Origin: Candidatus Gemmiger excrementigallinarum
GTDB taxonomy: Bacteria; Bacillota; Clostridia; Oscillospirales; Ruminococcaceae
Direction: 5' to 3'
Length of the DNA stretch: 64,000 nucleotides
NCBI GenBank assembly: GCA_019116445.1
Contig: DXBP01000019.1
Coordinates: 1-64,000, forward strand
The notes under the pieces are model-generated. The model did not search any database, had not been told where the DNA came from, and was given only the letters and a program-made list of their open reading frames with translations. Of the stretch, positions 35,869 to 44,513 are shown piece by piece (the first letter of the stretch is position 1; the number at the start of each line of letters is the position of its first letter). The position numbers were made by a program, and so were the translations under genes.

Positions 35869-35880
35869 AGGGGCCCCTCC

Positions 35881-36759
35881 TTACACGGTATCCATAAAGG
35901 TTTTTTCAATGCGGCTGAACAGCACCACGCCCAGTACCAGCGCCGCGATGGTAAACACCACGCTGTACAGGATGGACCCGGCCGACACGCTGCCGGTACC
36001 CAGGGTGGCTGCCCGGAACACTTCGATGGGGGCGGTCATGGGGTTCAGTTCAACCAGCATTTTCAGGCGGGGGCTTTCGTCCAGCATGGACAGGGGATAC
36101 ACCACCGGGGAGGCGTACATCCACAGCTGCACGCCGAAGCCCACGGCAATGGCCAGGTCCCGGTACTTGGTGGTCAGGCTGGACACGATGATGCCCACGC
36201 CCAGGCCCAGCAGCATGACCTGCAACATCACCAGGGGCACGGCCAGGGTCCACAGGGTAAAGCGGACCTCGGCCCCGGTGGCAAAGAAATACAGCCAGAA
36301 CAGCAGGTACATGGCGGCCTGGATCAAAAAGTTGATCAGGCTTGTCAGTACCTGGCTCACGGGCATGGTCAGGCGGGGAAAATACACCTTGCCGAACACC
36401 TGGGAGTTGGTCACGAAGGTGTTGGCAGTGTTGTTGACGCAGTTGGCAAAGAAGGTCCACACGGTGTTGCCTGCCATATAGAACAGGAAGCCCGGCACGC
36501 CGTCGGTGGGCATGCCCGCCATGTTGCCGAACACCACATTGAAGATCAGGGTGGTGATCAGCGGGTTCAGCAGAATCCACGCGGGACCCAGGATGGTCTG
36601 TTTGTACAGCACCGTAAAGTTGCGCTTGACGAACATCAGGGTCAGGTCGCGGTACTGCCACAGTTCTTTCAGGTTGATGTCGAACCAGCCGCTGCGGGGC
36701 CGGATGATGGTGGTCCAGCCTTCGTCAGCCGGGCGGGGAGCTTGCATGTTTTCAGCCAT
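35881..36759 (-). CDS. Polysaccharide ABC-2 type permease (Wzm/TagG-like)
   Basis: A 292-residue membrane subunit with an N-terminal cytoplasmic helix (SGWFDINLKELWQYRDLTLMFVKRNF, shortened pattern) and six transmembrane helices including the KQTILGPAWILLNPL segment typical of ABC-2 exporters. ATG 36759 is used because AAAAGGAAAAGG precedes it. It is the first gene of the glycan cluster and is read from the promoter at 36803-36831. Confidence 0.92.
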   Translation of the reverse strand: MAENMQAPRPADEGWTTIIRPRSGWFDINLKELWQYRDLTLMFVKRNFTVLYKQTILGPAWILLNPLITTLIFNVVFGNMAGMPTDGVPGFLFYMAGNTVWTFFANCVNNTANTFVTNSQVFGKVYFPRLTMPVSQVLTSLINFLIQAAMYLLFWLYFFATGAEVRFTLWTLAVPLVMLQVMLLGLGVGIIVSSLTTKYRDLAIAVGFGVQLWMYASPVVYPLSMLDESPRLKMLVELNPMTAPIEVFRAATLGTGSVSAGSILYSVVFTIAALVLGVVLFSRIEKTFMDTV

Positions 36760-36802
36760 AGGGCACCTTTTCCTTTTAGAATAGCATACCAATAGATACT
36801 AC

Positions 36803-36831
36803 ATTTTACCACAATACCCACGAAAATACAA
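36803..36831 (-). promoter_or_regulatory. Promoter of the polysaccharide cluster
   Basis: Minus strand: TTGTAT (36826-36831), 17 bp, TAAAAT (36803-36808), 43 bp before the permease start. Confidence 0.65.
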
Positions 36832-36847
36832 CACGGCCGCCAGGGCG

Positions 36848-36877
36848 TTGCGCCGAGGGCGGCGGGTATGGTATACT
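36848..36877 (+). promoter_or_regulatory. Promoter of the 111-residue membrane protein gene
   Basis: TTGCGC (36848-36853), 18 bp, TATACT (36872-36877), 40 bp before the start codon. Confidence 0.6.
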
Positions 36878-36917
36878 TAAAATCAAAAGAAACCCTTCAC
36901 TGCAAGGAGGTACAGCC

Positions 36918-37253
36918 ATGAGTGTTCCTGCCGTTTGGGTTATCGGCATATTCTGGATCGGCTATGGGATTCTGGGAATTCTGGGCATACAGAATATCCC
37001 GGAAAGATACAAATACCGGAGCTGGACACCGGACTATATGCGGGCGAACGGCATCGGCATGGTGATTTTGGGCGTCAGCTGGGTCATCCTGGGGATTGTC
37101 CTCAGGCTGCGACCGATGCCGGTGCTGCCGGGCTTCGGTCTGGCCGTTGTCTTCTCGCTGCCGGCTCTCGGGTACGCGTTCTACGCCGACCGGAAGACCA
37201 GAGAAGAGCGCCGTCAGGCAGACAAGGAATGGCGCGAAACCAAGAAAAAGTAA
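36918..37253 (+). CDS. Unrecognised small membrane protein
   Basis: A 111-residue protein with three hydrophobic helices (about 5-25, 45-62, 68-88) and a highly charged C-terminal tail (RKTREERRQADKEWRETKKK) that should face the cytoplasm. It vaguely recalls DUF3784-type small membrane proteins, but I cannot assign a family. It has its own promoter, an AAGGAGG RBS and a shared terminator, so it is a single-gene unit between convergent and divergent neighbours. Confidence 0.75.
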   Translation: MSVPAVWVIGIFWIGYGILGILGIQNIPERYKYRSWTPDYMRANGIGMVILGVSWVILGIVLRLRPMPVLPGFGLAVVFSLPALGYAFYADRKTREERRQADKEWRETKKK

Positions 37254-37293
37254 AACAAACCCCCGGCGGGAAAAATCCCCGCCGGGGGTTGTT
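37254..37293. terminator. Bidirectional terminator
   Basis: AACAAACCCCCGGCGGG pairs with CCCGCCGGGGGTTGTTT around a short A-rich loop. It ends both the small membrane protein gene (+) and pnuC (-). Confidence 0.85.
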
Positions 37294-37297
37294 TGTA

Positions 37298-37987
37298 TCA
37301 GGCAGCAGCCGCCTGGCGCTGGCGCATCCGCGACCAGTTGATAAATCCGTAAATATCGTTGGCAAAGAACATCACAAAGCAGACGACCACCGAAAGATAG
37401 GAAGGATCTTCCAGCACAGCCAGACCCCACAGCAGGATGAGCACCAGATCGTTGGCGGCATAGGCCACCGCAAACAGGGGGCTGCGCCGGGCGGTAAGGT
37501 AGACGGCCAGAAAACTGGTGGTGACGGACAGCGTGCTGGGCAGCAGGTTGGCGGTGCCGAAGGCTCGCAGGATGAAATAGAATACCACCGTGACCACGAT
37601 GCTGAGGATCACGGCAAAAACACCCTCCCGGCGGGAGATGCTGCCTACTTTTACTTCGGCCCGCCCTGCGCCGTAGGGATGGCGCAGCCAGCAGATCAAA
37701 GCGTACAGCGACATGGGGGCGGTCATGCCCACATAGGTGATCATCTCGCCGTAATAGGAACAGGTAAAGGAGATATACCCGTACAGCAGGCTGAACGCGA
37801 TGCCCAGCACCTGGCCGAAGGGATTGCCCTTGGCGTTGAAGATGAGAGCCGTCACGCCGATGAGGGAGGCGGTCAGCGAGAGGTAGTCCCCCTGCTGGAA
37901 GAACAGGAACGTTCCCACGATCATGAACACCGAGGTCCCCCACAGTGTCCACTCGGCTTTGGTGAAATAGTTGAGTTTAAAAGACAT
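37298..37987 (-). CDS. pnuC: Nicotinamide mononucleotide/riboside transporter PnuC
   Basis: A 229-residue membrane transporter of the PnuC family (facilitated uptake of nicotinamide riboside or a related vitamin). It has seven to eight helices; family patterns include FNAKGNPFGQVLGI and the C-terminal W-N-D region (ANDLVLILLWGLAVLEDPSYLSVV, shortened). ATG 37987 follows ACGGAGG; an upstream in-frame start lies inside the leader hairpin. A 110-nt leader with an attenuator precedes it, implying control by a metabolite, probably the vitamin or its cofactor. Confidence 0.9.
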   Translation of the reverse strand: MSFKLNYFTKAEWTLWGTSVFMIVGTFLFFQQGDYLSLTASLIGVTALIFNAKGNPFGQVLGIAFSLLYGYISFTCSYYGEMITYVGMTAPMSLYALICWLRHPYGAGRAEVKVGSISRREGVFAVILSIVVTVVFYFILRAFGTANLLPSTLSVTTSFLAVYLTARRSPLFAVAYAANDLVLILLWGLAVLEDPSYLSVVVCFVMFFANDIYGFINWSRMRQRQAAAA

Positions 37988-37999
37988 ACATACCTCCGT

Positions 38000-38106
38000 A
38001 AAAAAACGCATCCGCTTGTACATCTTCAAAGACCTACGATGTACAAAACGAATGCGTTATGCATTACCTACCCGGTGGTAGTTTGTTTCTATTCAGTTGC
38101 GGGGTT
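38000..38106 (-). promoter_or_regulatory. pnuC leader with intrinsic terminator; riboswitch candidate
   Basis: On the minus strand the leader ends in a long hairpin (outer arms CGCATTCG/CGGATGCG, inner arms TTGTACATC/GATGTACAA, 13-nt loop) followed by TTTTTTT, then the RBS. Just upstream AATGC-ATAAC-GCATT (about 38051-38065) shares bases with the outer arm and could act as antiterminator, and CTACC/GGTAG forms a further small stem. The layout is that of a transcriptional riboswitch. NAD+-II (pnuC) RNA is the obvious candidate class, but I cannot confirm its consensus. Confidence 0.6.
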
Positions 38107-38135
38107 ATAATAGCACATACGGACGTCAAAGTCAA
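38107..38135 (-). promoter_or_regulatory. pnuC promoter
   Basis: Minus strand: TTGACT (38130-38135), 17 bp, TATTAT (38107-38112). Transcription should start near 38100, which gives a leader of about 110 nt. Confidence 0.7.
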
Positions 38136-38143
38136 GCCCTGCC

Positions 38144-38178
38144 AAAAAGAGGAAGGCCTCAAAAGGCCTTCCTCTTTT
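38144..38178 (-). terminator. Terminator after thrS
   Basis: Perfect 13-bp stem AAAGAGGAAGGCC/GGCCTTCCTCTTT followed on the minus strand by further T. Confidence 0.88.
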
Positions 38179-38194
38179 ACAAAATGCAAACGAA

Positions 38195-39985
38195 TCAGAC
38201 GTTGAACGTCTTGTTGGCGATCTCGTCCTTCACCTGGGCGATGAATTCGTCCAGGCTCATGGCGTTGGTTTCGCCCTTGCGGTTGCGCACGCTGATGTTG
38301 CCGGCTTCCACTTCCTTGGCGCCCAGCACCAGCATATAGGGGGCGCGGTCCTCCTGCTGGGCCTGGCGGATCTTGTAGCCGATCTTCTCGTTGGACTCAT
38401 CCAGCACCACGCGGATGCCGGCGGCCTTCAGCTTCTCGTAGACTTCGCGGGAGTAGTCCAGCGTCTTTTCGCTGACGGGCAGCACCTTCACCTGGGTGGG
38501 AGCCAGCCAGGTGGGGAAGCGGCCCTTGGTCTCCTCGATGAGGTAGGCCATGAAGCGGTCCAGAGAACCCAGGATGGCGCGGTGCAGCACCACGGGGGTC
38601 TTTTCGCTGCCGTCCTTGTCCACATAGGTCAGGTGGAACTTGGCGGGCAGGCAGAAGTCCAACTGGCAGGTGGAGAGGGTATACTCGGCACCTACGGCGG
38701 GTTTGACGTTCACGTCCAGCTTGGGACCGTAGAAGGCTGCCTCGCCGATTTCCTCGGTGAAGTTGATGCCCAGGTCGGTGAGCACTTCCCGCAGGGCCTG
38801 CTCGGCATGGTTCCACATGGCATCGTCGTCATGGTACTTCTTCTTGTCTGCGGGGTCACGCAGGCTCAGCACGCAGCGGTAATCGGTGATGTGGAAATCC
38901 TTGTACACATCAAAGATCAGGGCGCAGACGGCGGAAACTTCGTCTTTGATCTGCTCCGGCGTCACGAACAGGTGGGCGTCGTTCTGGCAGAAGTGACGGC
39001 CGCGCTCGATGCCCTTCAGGGTACCGCTGGATTCATAGCGGAAGTCGTGGGCAATCTCGCCGATGCGGATGGGCAGCTGGCGGTAGCTGTGGGGCTGGTT
39101 GGCGTAGATCATCATGTGGTGCGGGCAGTTCATGGGGCGCAGCACATAGCTTTCGCCTTCCATCTCCATGGCGGGGAACATATTCTCGCGGTAATGATCC
39201 CAGTGGCCGGAGGTACGGTACAGGTTCACGGTGCCCACGCAGGGGGTCATGACGTGCAGGTAGCCGCGGTCGCGTTCCTTCTGCTTGATATATTCTTCCA
39301 GCTGCTGCCACACGGTGTAGCCGTTGGGCAGGAACATGGGCAGGCCGCGGCCCACCAGATCGTCGGTCATGAACAGGTGCATTTCCTTGCCGATCTTGCG
39401 GTGGTCACGCTCCCGGGCTTCCTGCTGCTGCTTCTCCCAGGCGTCCAGCTCTTCCTGGTTGCGGAAGGCTACGCCGTTGATGCGGGTCAGCATCTTGTTT
39501 TCCTTGTCGTTTTTCCAGTAAGCACCGCTCTGCTGGGTGATCTTGAAGGCCTTCAGACCCTTGGTGTAGGTCAGGTGAGGTCCGATGCACATATCCACAT
39601 ACTCGCCCTGCTGGTAGAAGCTGAACTCCGTTTCGTCAGCCAGATCACCGATGTGCTCGATCTTGTAATGCTCCTGGCGTTCCTCCATCAGTTTGATGGC
39701 CTCGTCCCGGGGCAGGATGAAGGGCTTGACCGGCAGGTTCTCCTTGCAGATCTTGCGCATCTCTTTTTCGATGGCGGCCAGATCTTCGTCGGAGAGCTTG
39801 GTGTCGCCCAGATCCACGTCATAGTAGAAGCCGTTCTCGGTAGCGGGGCCGAAGGCAAAGTCAGCCTCGGGGTACAGGCGCTTGATGGCCTGGGCCATAA
39901 TGTGTGCGGCGGTATGGCGCAGAACGTGCAGTTCCTGGTCCTGCGGGCATTCGGCTACGGTGCCGTCTTTGTAAATGATCTTCAT
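38195..39985 (-). CDS. thrS: Threonyl-tRNA synthetase lacking most of the TGS domain
   Basis: A 596-residue class II synthetase charging tRNA-Thr. After only about 22 residues it enters the editing domain (VLRHTAAHIMAQAIKRLYP), so most of the usual 60-residue N-terminal TGS domain is missing. The editing/SAD domain, the catalytic core with MNCPHHMMIY and the anticodon-binding C-terminus are intact. The start has no upstream in-frame extension: the T-box terminator lies directly before it. Regulated by the T-box leader. Confidence 0.95.
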   Translation of the reverse strand: MKIIYKDGTVAECPQDQELHVLRHTAAHIMAQAIKRLYPEADFAFGPATENGFYYDVDLGDTKLSDEDLAAIEKEMRKICKENLPVKPFILPRDEAIKLMEERQEHYKIEHIGDLADETEFSFYQQGEYVDMCIGPHLTYTKGLKAFKITQQSGAYWKNDKENKMLTRINGVAFRNQEELDAWEKQQQEARERDHRKIGKEMHLFMTDDLVGRGLPMFLPNGYTVWQQLEEYIKQKERDRGYLHVMTPCVGTVNLYRTSGHWDHYRENMFPAMEMEGESYVLRPMNCPHHMMIYANQPHSYRQLPIRIGEIAHDFRYESSGTLKGIERGRHFCQNDAHLFVTPEQIKDEVSAVCALIFDVYKDFHITDYRCVLSLRDPADKKKYHDDDAMWNHAEQALREVLTDLGINFTEEIGEAAFYGPKLDVNVKPAVGAEYTLSTCQLDFCLPAKFHLTYVDKDGSEKTPVVLHRAILGSLDRFMAYLIEETKGRFPTWLAPTQVKVLPVSEKTLDYSREVYEKLKAAGIRVVLDESNEKIGYKIRQAQQEDRAPYMLVLGAKEVEAGNISVRNRKGETNAMSLDEFIAQVKDEIANKTFNV

Positions 39986-40280
39986 GGTAGCTGCCTCTCA
40001 AATAAAAAATGCTTCATCCCTTACTGTTTCCAGGGATGAAGCATTGCAATACTCCACGGTTCCACCCAACTTGCGCCCCTTTATAAAAGAAAAGCGCCAC
40101 TCGCAGCGGCTGTAACGGGCCGTACCCGGCGGGGGTTCGCCCCCACACTCGGCGGTGGTAAAGGTGTGGTCTGCGTCCGGGCCGCTTGCACCACGCGGAA
40201 CCTGTTCCGCGGCGGCTTTCTCTGAAAACGCTGTGCCGCACCCCGTTTGTCCGCCTCACAGCTTTCAACAGGATGAAGTT
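39986..40280 (-). promoter_or_regulatory. T-box leader of thrS
   Basis: A 295-nt structured leader. The T-box core GGGTGGAACCGTGG is on the minus strand at 40054-40067. Downstream the terminator pairs ATGCTTCATCCCT with AGGGATGAAGCAT (40009-40044), followed by T's. Upstream are Stem I elements, including AGAGAAAGCC and GGTGCAAGCGG, and ACC triplets (Thr codons) in the region of the expected specifier loop. Uncharged tRNA-Thr should favour the antiterminator and allow thrS transcription. Confidence 0.9.
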
Positions 40281-40286
40281 ATTTCC

Positions 40287-40315
40287 TTTATAGCACAACC
40301 CGGCGGGGAAGTCAA
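40287..40315 (-). promoter_or_regulatory. thrS promoter
   Basis: Minus strand: TTGACT (40310-40315), 17 bp, TATAAA (40287-40292). Confidence 0.75.
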
Positions 40316-40402
40316 GTAAAAATAATTTCCCGCTGTTTTGCACAAAAATGGGCCCTGCCCCCGGATTTCTGGTCGCAAAACGCCAAAATTTGATTTTATA
40401 CA

Positions 40403-40431
40403 TTGACTTTACATATTTATGCAATTATACT
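40403..40431 (+). promoter_or_regulatory. Promoter of the amino-acid ABC importer
   Basis: TTGACT (40403-40408), 17 bp, TATACT (40426-40431). The AT-rich stretch 40316-40402 between this promoter and that of thrS contains nothing else I can name. Confidence 0.72.
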
Positions 40432-40497
40432 GGGTGACATAGCCGGGTGAGGGTCCGGCTTTCTTTCACAATTTGATACGATAAGAGGGTATAACAC

Positions 40498-41349
40498 ATG
40501 AAAAAGATCACTGCACTGCTGCTGGGCACCGCTATGATGCTGAGCCTGGCCGCCTGTGGCAGCTCCGCTTCTGTGAGCGAGAGCACCGCTTCTTCCGAAA
40601 CTTCTTCTTCCGAGGCTGCTTCCAGCGAAGCCAGCGCCGAAACTGCCGGTGAACTGACCACCGTCACCCCCGGCAAGCTGACCATGTCCACCAATGCGGC
40701 CTTCCCCCCGTACGAGATGACCGATGACAACGGCAACTACGTGGGCATCGACATCGAGGTGGCCGAGGCCATCGCCGACAAGCTGGGCCTGGAACTGCAG
40801 GTGGACGACATGGACTTTGATGCCGCCCTGCTGGCTGCCCAGACCGGCAAGAGCGATATGGTCATGGCCGGTGTTACCGTCACCGAGGAACGCCAGACCG
40901 TCATGGACTTCAGCAACACCTACGCCACCGGCATCCAGGTGGTCATCGTGCCCGAGGATTCTGACATCGCCTCCATCGAGGATATGACCGGCAAAATGAT
41001 CGGCGTGCAGCGCGGCACCACCGGCGACCTGTACTGCTCTGCTTCCGTGGAGGACGGCGGCTTCGGTGAGGAGAACGTCACCCCCTACGATAACGGTCTG
41101 ACCGCTGTGCAGGCTCTGATGAACGGCCAGGTGGACTGCGTGGTCATCGACAACGCTCCCGCTCAGGAGTTCGTGGATGCCAACCCGGGTCTGAAGATTC
41201 TGGATACCGAGTATGCCAATGAGGACTACGCCATCGGCGTGGCCAAGGGCAACACCGCACTGCTGGACGCCATCAACGGCGCCCTGGAAGAACTGCAGGC
41301 GGACGGCACGGTGCAGAGCATCGTTGACAAGTACATCACCGCGGAATAA
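40498..41349 (+). CDS. Polar amino-acid ABC transporter, substrate-binding lipoprotein
   Basis: A 283-residue extracytoplasmic solute-binding protein (SBP family 3). It has a lipoprotein signal peptide with lipobox LAAC (Cys at about residue 20), a Ser-rich linker, then the family pattern KLTMSTNAAFPPYEMTDDNG, DIEVAEAIADKLG and DFDAALLAAQTGKSDMV. It captures a polar amino acid (cystine, glutamine or similar) for the permease and ATPase encoded downstream. RBS AGAGGG precedes ATG 40498. Confidence 0.93.
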   Translation: MKKITALLLGTAMMLSLAACGSSASVSESTASSETSSSEAASSEASAETAGELTTVTPGKLTMSTNAAFPPYEMTDDNGNYVGIDIEVAEAIADKLGLELQVDDMDFDAALLAAQTGKSDMVMAGVTVTEERQTVMDFSNTYATGIQVVIVPEDSDIASIEDMTGKMIGVQRGTTGDLYCSASVEDGGFGEENVTPYDNGLTAVQALMNGQVDCVVIDNAPAQEFVDANPGLKILDTEYANEDYAIGVAKGNTALLDAINGALEELQADGTVQSIVDKYITAE

Positions 41350-41428
41350 GCGGTTCTCCACATGGGAGAAGGCACGCCGGGACCCCGGCGCGCCTTCTCT
41401 TTGTCCTACAGGAAAGGTTGTGTAGCGG

Positions 41429-42196
41429 ATGGAAGCACAGTTTGAAGCGCTTTCGGCACTGGCAAAAAGCGGCGAGGCCCTGACCTTCGGCCAGGAGTTT
41501 TTCGTCAAGTTCTACCAGGCATTTTTGTACAATGATCGCTGGCTCCAGTACATCGAGGGCGTGGGCACCACGCTGCTGGTTACGGCCGTTGCCCTGGTTC
41601 TGGGCGTGGTACTGGGTTCGGTGGTGGCGCTGGTGCGTGTGGCCCATGACCAGCAGAAACCTCACCACCGCAACCCGATACTGGGGCTGGTGAACGGGGT
41701 ATGCCAGGTGTATGCCACCGTTATCCGCGGCACGCCCATGATGGTGCAGCTGCTGATCATGAGCATGGTCATTTTTGCCAGCAGCCGCAACTTTACCATG
41801 GTAGGTGCCCTTACGCTGGGCATCAACTCCGGCGCCTATGTGTCCGAGATCATCCGCGGCGGCCTGATGGCGGTGGACCCCGGCCAGATGGAAGCCGGCC
41901 GCAGCCTGGGCCTGAACTACATCACCACCATGGTGCTCATCATCATTCCCCAGGCCATCCGTTCCATTCTGCCGGCGCTGGGCAATGAGTTCATCATCCT
42001 GCTCAAAGATACCTCGCTTATCACGGTCATTGGCGGCAAAGAGCTGCTGTATGCGGCCCAGGGCGTCATGAACCGTACTTATGAAGCTATGTTCCCGCTG
42101 CTGGGTGTGGCGGCTATCTACCTGGTGCTGGTGCTGCTGTTCAGCGCCCTGCTGGGCAAATTGGAAAGGAGGCTGGCGCAAAGTGATCGTCGTTAA
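41429..42196 (+). CDS. Polar amino-acid ABC transporter, permease
   Basis: A 255-residue HisM/GlnP-type permease. It has about five helices and the EAA loop for ATPase contact ([24 protein letters not shown], shortened here), together with [24 protein letters not shown] precedes ATG 41429. The ATPase gene overlaps its end by 14 bp. Confidence 0.92.
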   Translation: MEAQFEALSALAKSGEALTFGQEFFVKFYQAFLYNDRWLQYIEGVGTTLLVTAVALVLGVVLGSVVALVRVAHDQQKPHHRNPILGLVNGVCQVYATVIRGTPMMVQLLIMSMVIFASSRNFTMVGALTLGINSGAYVSEIIRGGLMAVDPGQMEAGRSLGLNYITTMVLIIIPQAIRSILPALGNEFIILLKDTSLITVIGGKELLYAAQGVMNRTYEAMFPLLGVAAIYLVLVLLFSALLGKLERRLAQSDRR

Positions 42197-42899
42197 AAAT
42201 CTGCAAAAGCATTTCGGCGGCCTGCAGGTACTGCGGGGCGTGGACCTGACCATCAATAAAGGCGACTGCGTGGTGCTGGTGGGACCTTCCGGCTGCGGCA
42301 AATCCACCTTCCTGCGCTGCCTCAACCGTCTGGAAGAACCGGACGGGGGCGAGATCTTCTTCAATGGTGAGGAGGTCAATGACAAGGACATTGACCGGGT
42401 ACGCCAGAAGATGGGCATGGTGTTCCAGCACTTCAACCTCTTCCCGCACCTGACGGTGAAAAAGAACATCACCCTGGCGCCGGTGCGTCTGGGCCTGATG
42501 AAGCAGGAAGAAGCCGACGCCAAGGCTATGGAACTGTTGCAGCGTATCGGCCTGGCCGATAAGGCCGACGCCTACCCCAATATGCTTTCCGGCGGGCAGA
42601 AGCAGCGTATCGCCATTGTGCGGGCGCTGGCCATGAACCCCGATGTATTGCTCTTCGACGAACCGACCTCCGCCCTGGACCCCGAGATGGTGGGCGAGGT
42701 GTTGGAACTGATGAAGGAACTGGCCCGGGGCGGCATGACCATGGTTTGTGTCACCCATGAGATGGGCTTTGCCCGGGAAGTGGCCAACCGCATCATCTTT
42801 ATTGACGAGGGCGTGGTCAAGGTGGACAAACCGCCCAAGGAATTCTTCGATAACCCGGAGAACGAGCGCCTCAAGGCTTTCCTGTCGAAAGTTCTGTAA
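42183..42899 (+). CDS. Polar amino-acid ABC transporter, ATPase (GlnQ type)
   Basis: A 238-residue ABC ATPase. Walker A is GPSGCGKST, the signature [15 protein letters not shown] and Walker [15 protein letters not shown] follow, then the switch His (CVTHEMGFA); the pattern is that of GlnQ/HisP. I place the start at GTG 42183 ([13 protein letters not shown]) because GGAGG lies 12 nt upstream inside the permease gene. A strong terminator follows, closing a three-gene importer operon. Confidence 0.93.
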   Translation: MIVVKNLQKHFGGLQVLRGVDLTINKGDCVVLVGPSGCGKSTFLRCLNRLEEPDGGEIFFNGEEVNDKDIDRVRQKMGMVFQHFNLFPHLTVKKNITLAPVRLGLMKQEEADAKAMELLQRIGLADKADAYPNMLSGGQKQRIAIVRALAMNPDVLLFDEPTSALDPEMVGEVLELMKELARGGMTMVCVTHEMGFAREVANRIIFIDEGVVKVDKPPKEFFDNPENERLKAFLSKVL

Positions 42900-42910
42900 C
42901 ACAAAGCAAA

Positions 42911-42940
42911 GCGGTCCCGCCAACGGCGGGACCGCTTTTT
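42911..42940. terminator. Terminator of the amino-acid importer operon
   Basis: Perfect 11-bp stem GCGGTCCCGCC/GGCGGGACCGC with an AAC loop and TTTTT; A-rich on the other side, so it may also serve the minus-strand gene. Confidence 0.88.
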
Positions 42941-42948
42941 CGTATCTG

Positions 42949-43461
42949 TTACCGGGCGGCAGCATGCTGCCGGGCCAGTTCCCGGTATTCCGCTTCGTTG
43001 GCGGCGATGGCGGCCTTCTGTGTCTTGCTCACCGGCCGTACCACCTTGCCGGGCACGCCCATCACCAGACTGCCGGCGGGAATCTGGGCCCGTTCCGGCA
43101 CCAGGGCACCGGCGGCAATCAGGCAGCCAGGACCGATGACGGCACCGTTGAGCACGGTGGCATTCATGCCGATCATGCACCCGTCCCCGATCATACAGCC
43201 GTGTACGATGGCGCCATGGCCTACGGAAACCCCGCGGCCCAGCACAATGTCCAGGCCCGGACCGGTGTGCAGGACGGCGTTGTCCTGTACGTTGCTGCCG
43301 GCACCTACCACAATGCGCCCGGTGTCGGCGCGCAGCACGGCGCCGTACCAGATGCTGGAACCTTCTTCCAGGGATACTGCGCCTGCCAGCGTAGCGTTTT
43401 CGGCCACAAAGGCCGCACCGTGATCGGCAGGGCTTTTTCCGCCTACTGTATACAATGGCAT
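42949..43461 (-). CDS. Gamma-carbonic anhydrase family protein
   Basis: A 170-residue left-handed beta-helix protein of the gamma-carbonic anhydrase (YrdA/PaaY/CaiE-like) family. Hexapeptide repeats run through the middle. The three zinc-ligand His positions are present: H65 (VLHTG), H82 (GHGA) and H87 (VHG). Such proteins are trimeric; carbonic anhydrase activity is possible but many relatives are weak or act elsewhere. ATG 43461 follows GGAGG; the longer frame to 43506 lacks an RBS. Transcribed from the shared divergent promoter. Confidence 0.88.
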   Translation of the reverse strand: MPLYTVGGKSPADHGAAFVAENATLAGAVSLEEGSSIWYGAVLRADTGRIVVGAGSNVQDNAVLHTGPGLDIVLGRGVSVGHGAIVHGCMIGDGCMIGMNATVLNGAVIGPGCLIAAGALVPERAQIPAGSLVMGVPGKVVRPVSKTQKAAIAANEAEYRELARQHAAAR

Positions 43462-43494
43462 AGGGAGCCACCTCCGCATCTTTATGATGATTTT

Positions 43495-43547
43495 ATCATA
43501 CACCAAGTGGTTTCAAATTGCAAAACGGGGACGCGGTATGCTACAAT
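43495..43547. promoter_or_regulatory. Divergent promoter pair sharing one palindromic TTGCAA -35 element
   Basis: TTGCAA at 43518-43523. Plus strand: 18 bp to TACAAT (43542-43547), for the HAD gene. Minus strand: 17 bp to TATGAT (plus-strand ATCATA, 43495-43500), for the carbonic anhydrase gene. Confidence 0.7.
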
Positions 43548-43599
43548 AAACAAAATGCGGTAAAAGACCGCACACCTTGTAAGACAGGCGGGGAAAGAT

Positions 43600-44388
43600 A
43601 TGTCTATCAAAATGATCTGCAGCGATCTGGACGGGACGCTGCTGCCCTACGGCCGCAAAACGCTGGAACCGGAAGTTTTTGCGCTGATCGAACAGCTGGC
43701 CGACCGCGGAATTCTGTTTTGCCCGGCGTCGGGGCGGCAGTATACCAGCCAGCGGGCGCTGTTTGCCCCTGTGGCGGACCGCTGCGCCTTTTTGTGCGAA
43801 AACGGCGCCGTGCTTTACAAAAACGAACAGTGTATCGGCAAGACTCCGATGCCGCGGGCCCTGGCGGAGGAAATCGCCCGGGATATGTGGGAGCGCAGCG
43901 ACGGCCAGGGGGAGGTCATGCTTTCGGGGCAGAACTGCGGCTACCTGCTGGAGCGGGGCATGGGAATGCTGGATCGTGTCCGGTTCATCGGCAATCAATA
44001 TAAGATCATCCGGGACCCGTCGGAAGTGCCGGAAGAGATCGTAAAGGTGTCGGTCTACCTGCATGAAGGTGTGGAAAAGTATACCGACCGTTTTGTGCCG
44101 CGGTGGAAAGAAGCCAACTGTGCTGTGGCGGGGCCTTACTGGATCGATACGACGATGGCCAACAAGGGCACCGGCGTGCAGAAACTTTGCCAGGTACTGG
44201 GAGTGGACCCGCAGGAAGTGCTGGCCTTCGGGGACAATTACAACGATACCGCTATGCTGGATTCTGTGGGGATGCCGTATATTATGGACAGCGCAGCCGA
44301 GCCGCTGCGGCAGCGGTACACCCGTCATACGGCGCGGCCGGAGGATGTGATGCGGACGCTGGCAGCCGGGCAGATGCCGGAAGGCTGA
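43600..44388 (+). CDS. Cof-type HAD-IIB family phosphatase
   Basis: A 262-residue Cof-type HAD phosphatase. It starts SIKMICSDLDGTLLPYGRK (nucleophile Asp in motif I) and has AFGDNYNDTAMLDSVGMPYIM as motif IV (shortened). A C2B cap occupies the middle. Substrate unknown. RBS GGGGAAAG precedes ATG 43600. It is one of three Cof-type genes in this window. Confidence 0.88.
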   Translation: MSIKMICSDLDGTLLPYGRKTLEPEVFALIEQLADRGILFCPASGRQYTSQRALFAPVADRCAFLCENGAVLYKNEQCIGKTPMPRALAEEIARDMWERSDGQGEVMLSGQNCGYLLERGMGMLDRVRFIGNQYKIIRDPSEVPEEIVKVSVYLHEGVEKYTDRFVPRWKEANCAVAGPYWIDTTMANKGTGVQKLCQVLGVDPQEVLAFGDNYNDTAMLDSVGMPYIMDSAAEPLRQRYTRHTARPEDVMRTLAAGQMPEG

Positions 44389-44513
44389 GGGCCCGCGGGG
44401 CGCTTTCTCCCTGTAAAAGGGACACAATAGGCAGGTTGCACAAAAAGCAAAAAAGAAACTTTGTAAAAATGCGAATGAACAAATGCGGCGGCTTGCTGTA
44501 GTATAGTTACACA

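Noticed and set aside
36918..38110. A 391-codon plus-strand frame across pnuC and its leader
   Set aside because: It starts inside the small membrane protein gene in another frame and covers two terminators; the PnuC protein on the other strand is unmistakable.
44461..44510. A clear promoter for the LicT-type gene
   Set aside because: TATAGT/TAGTAT occurs at about 44499-44507 but no convincing -35 element lies 16-18 bp upstream (the best is TGAACA), so I did not list it as a feature.
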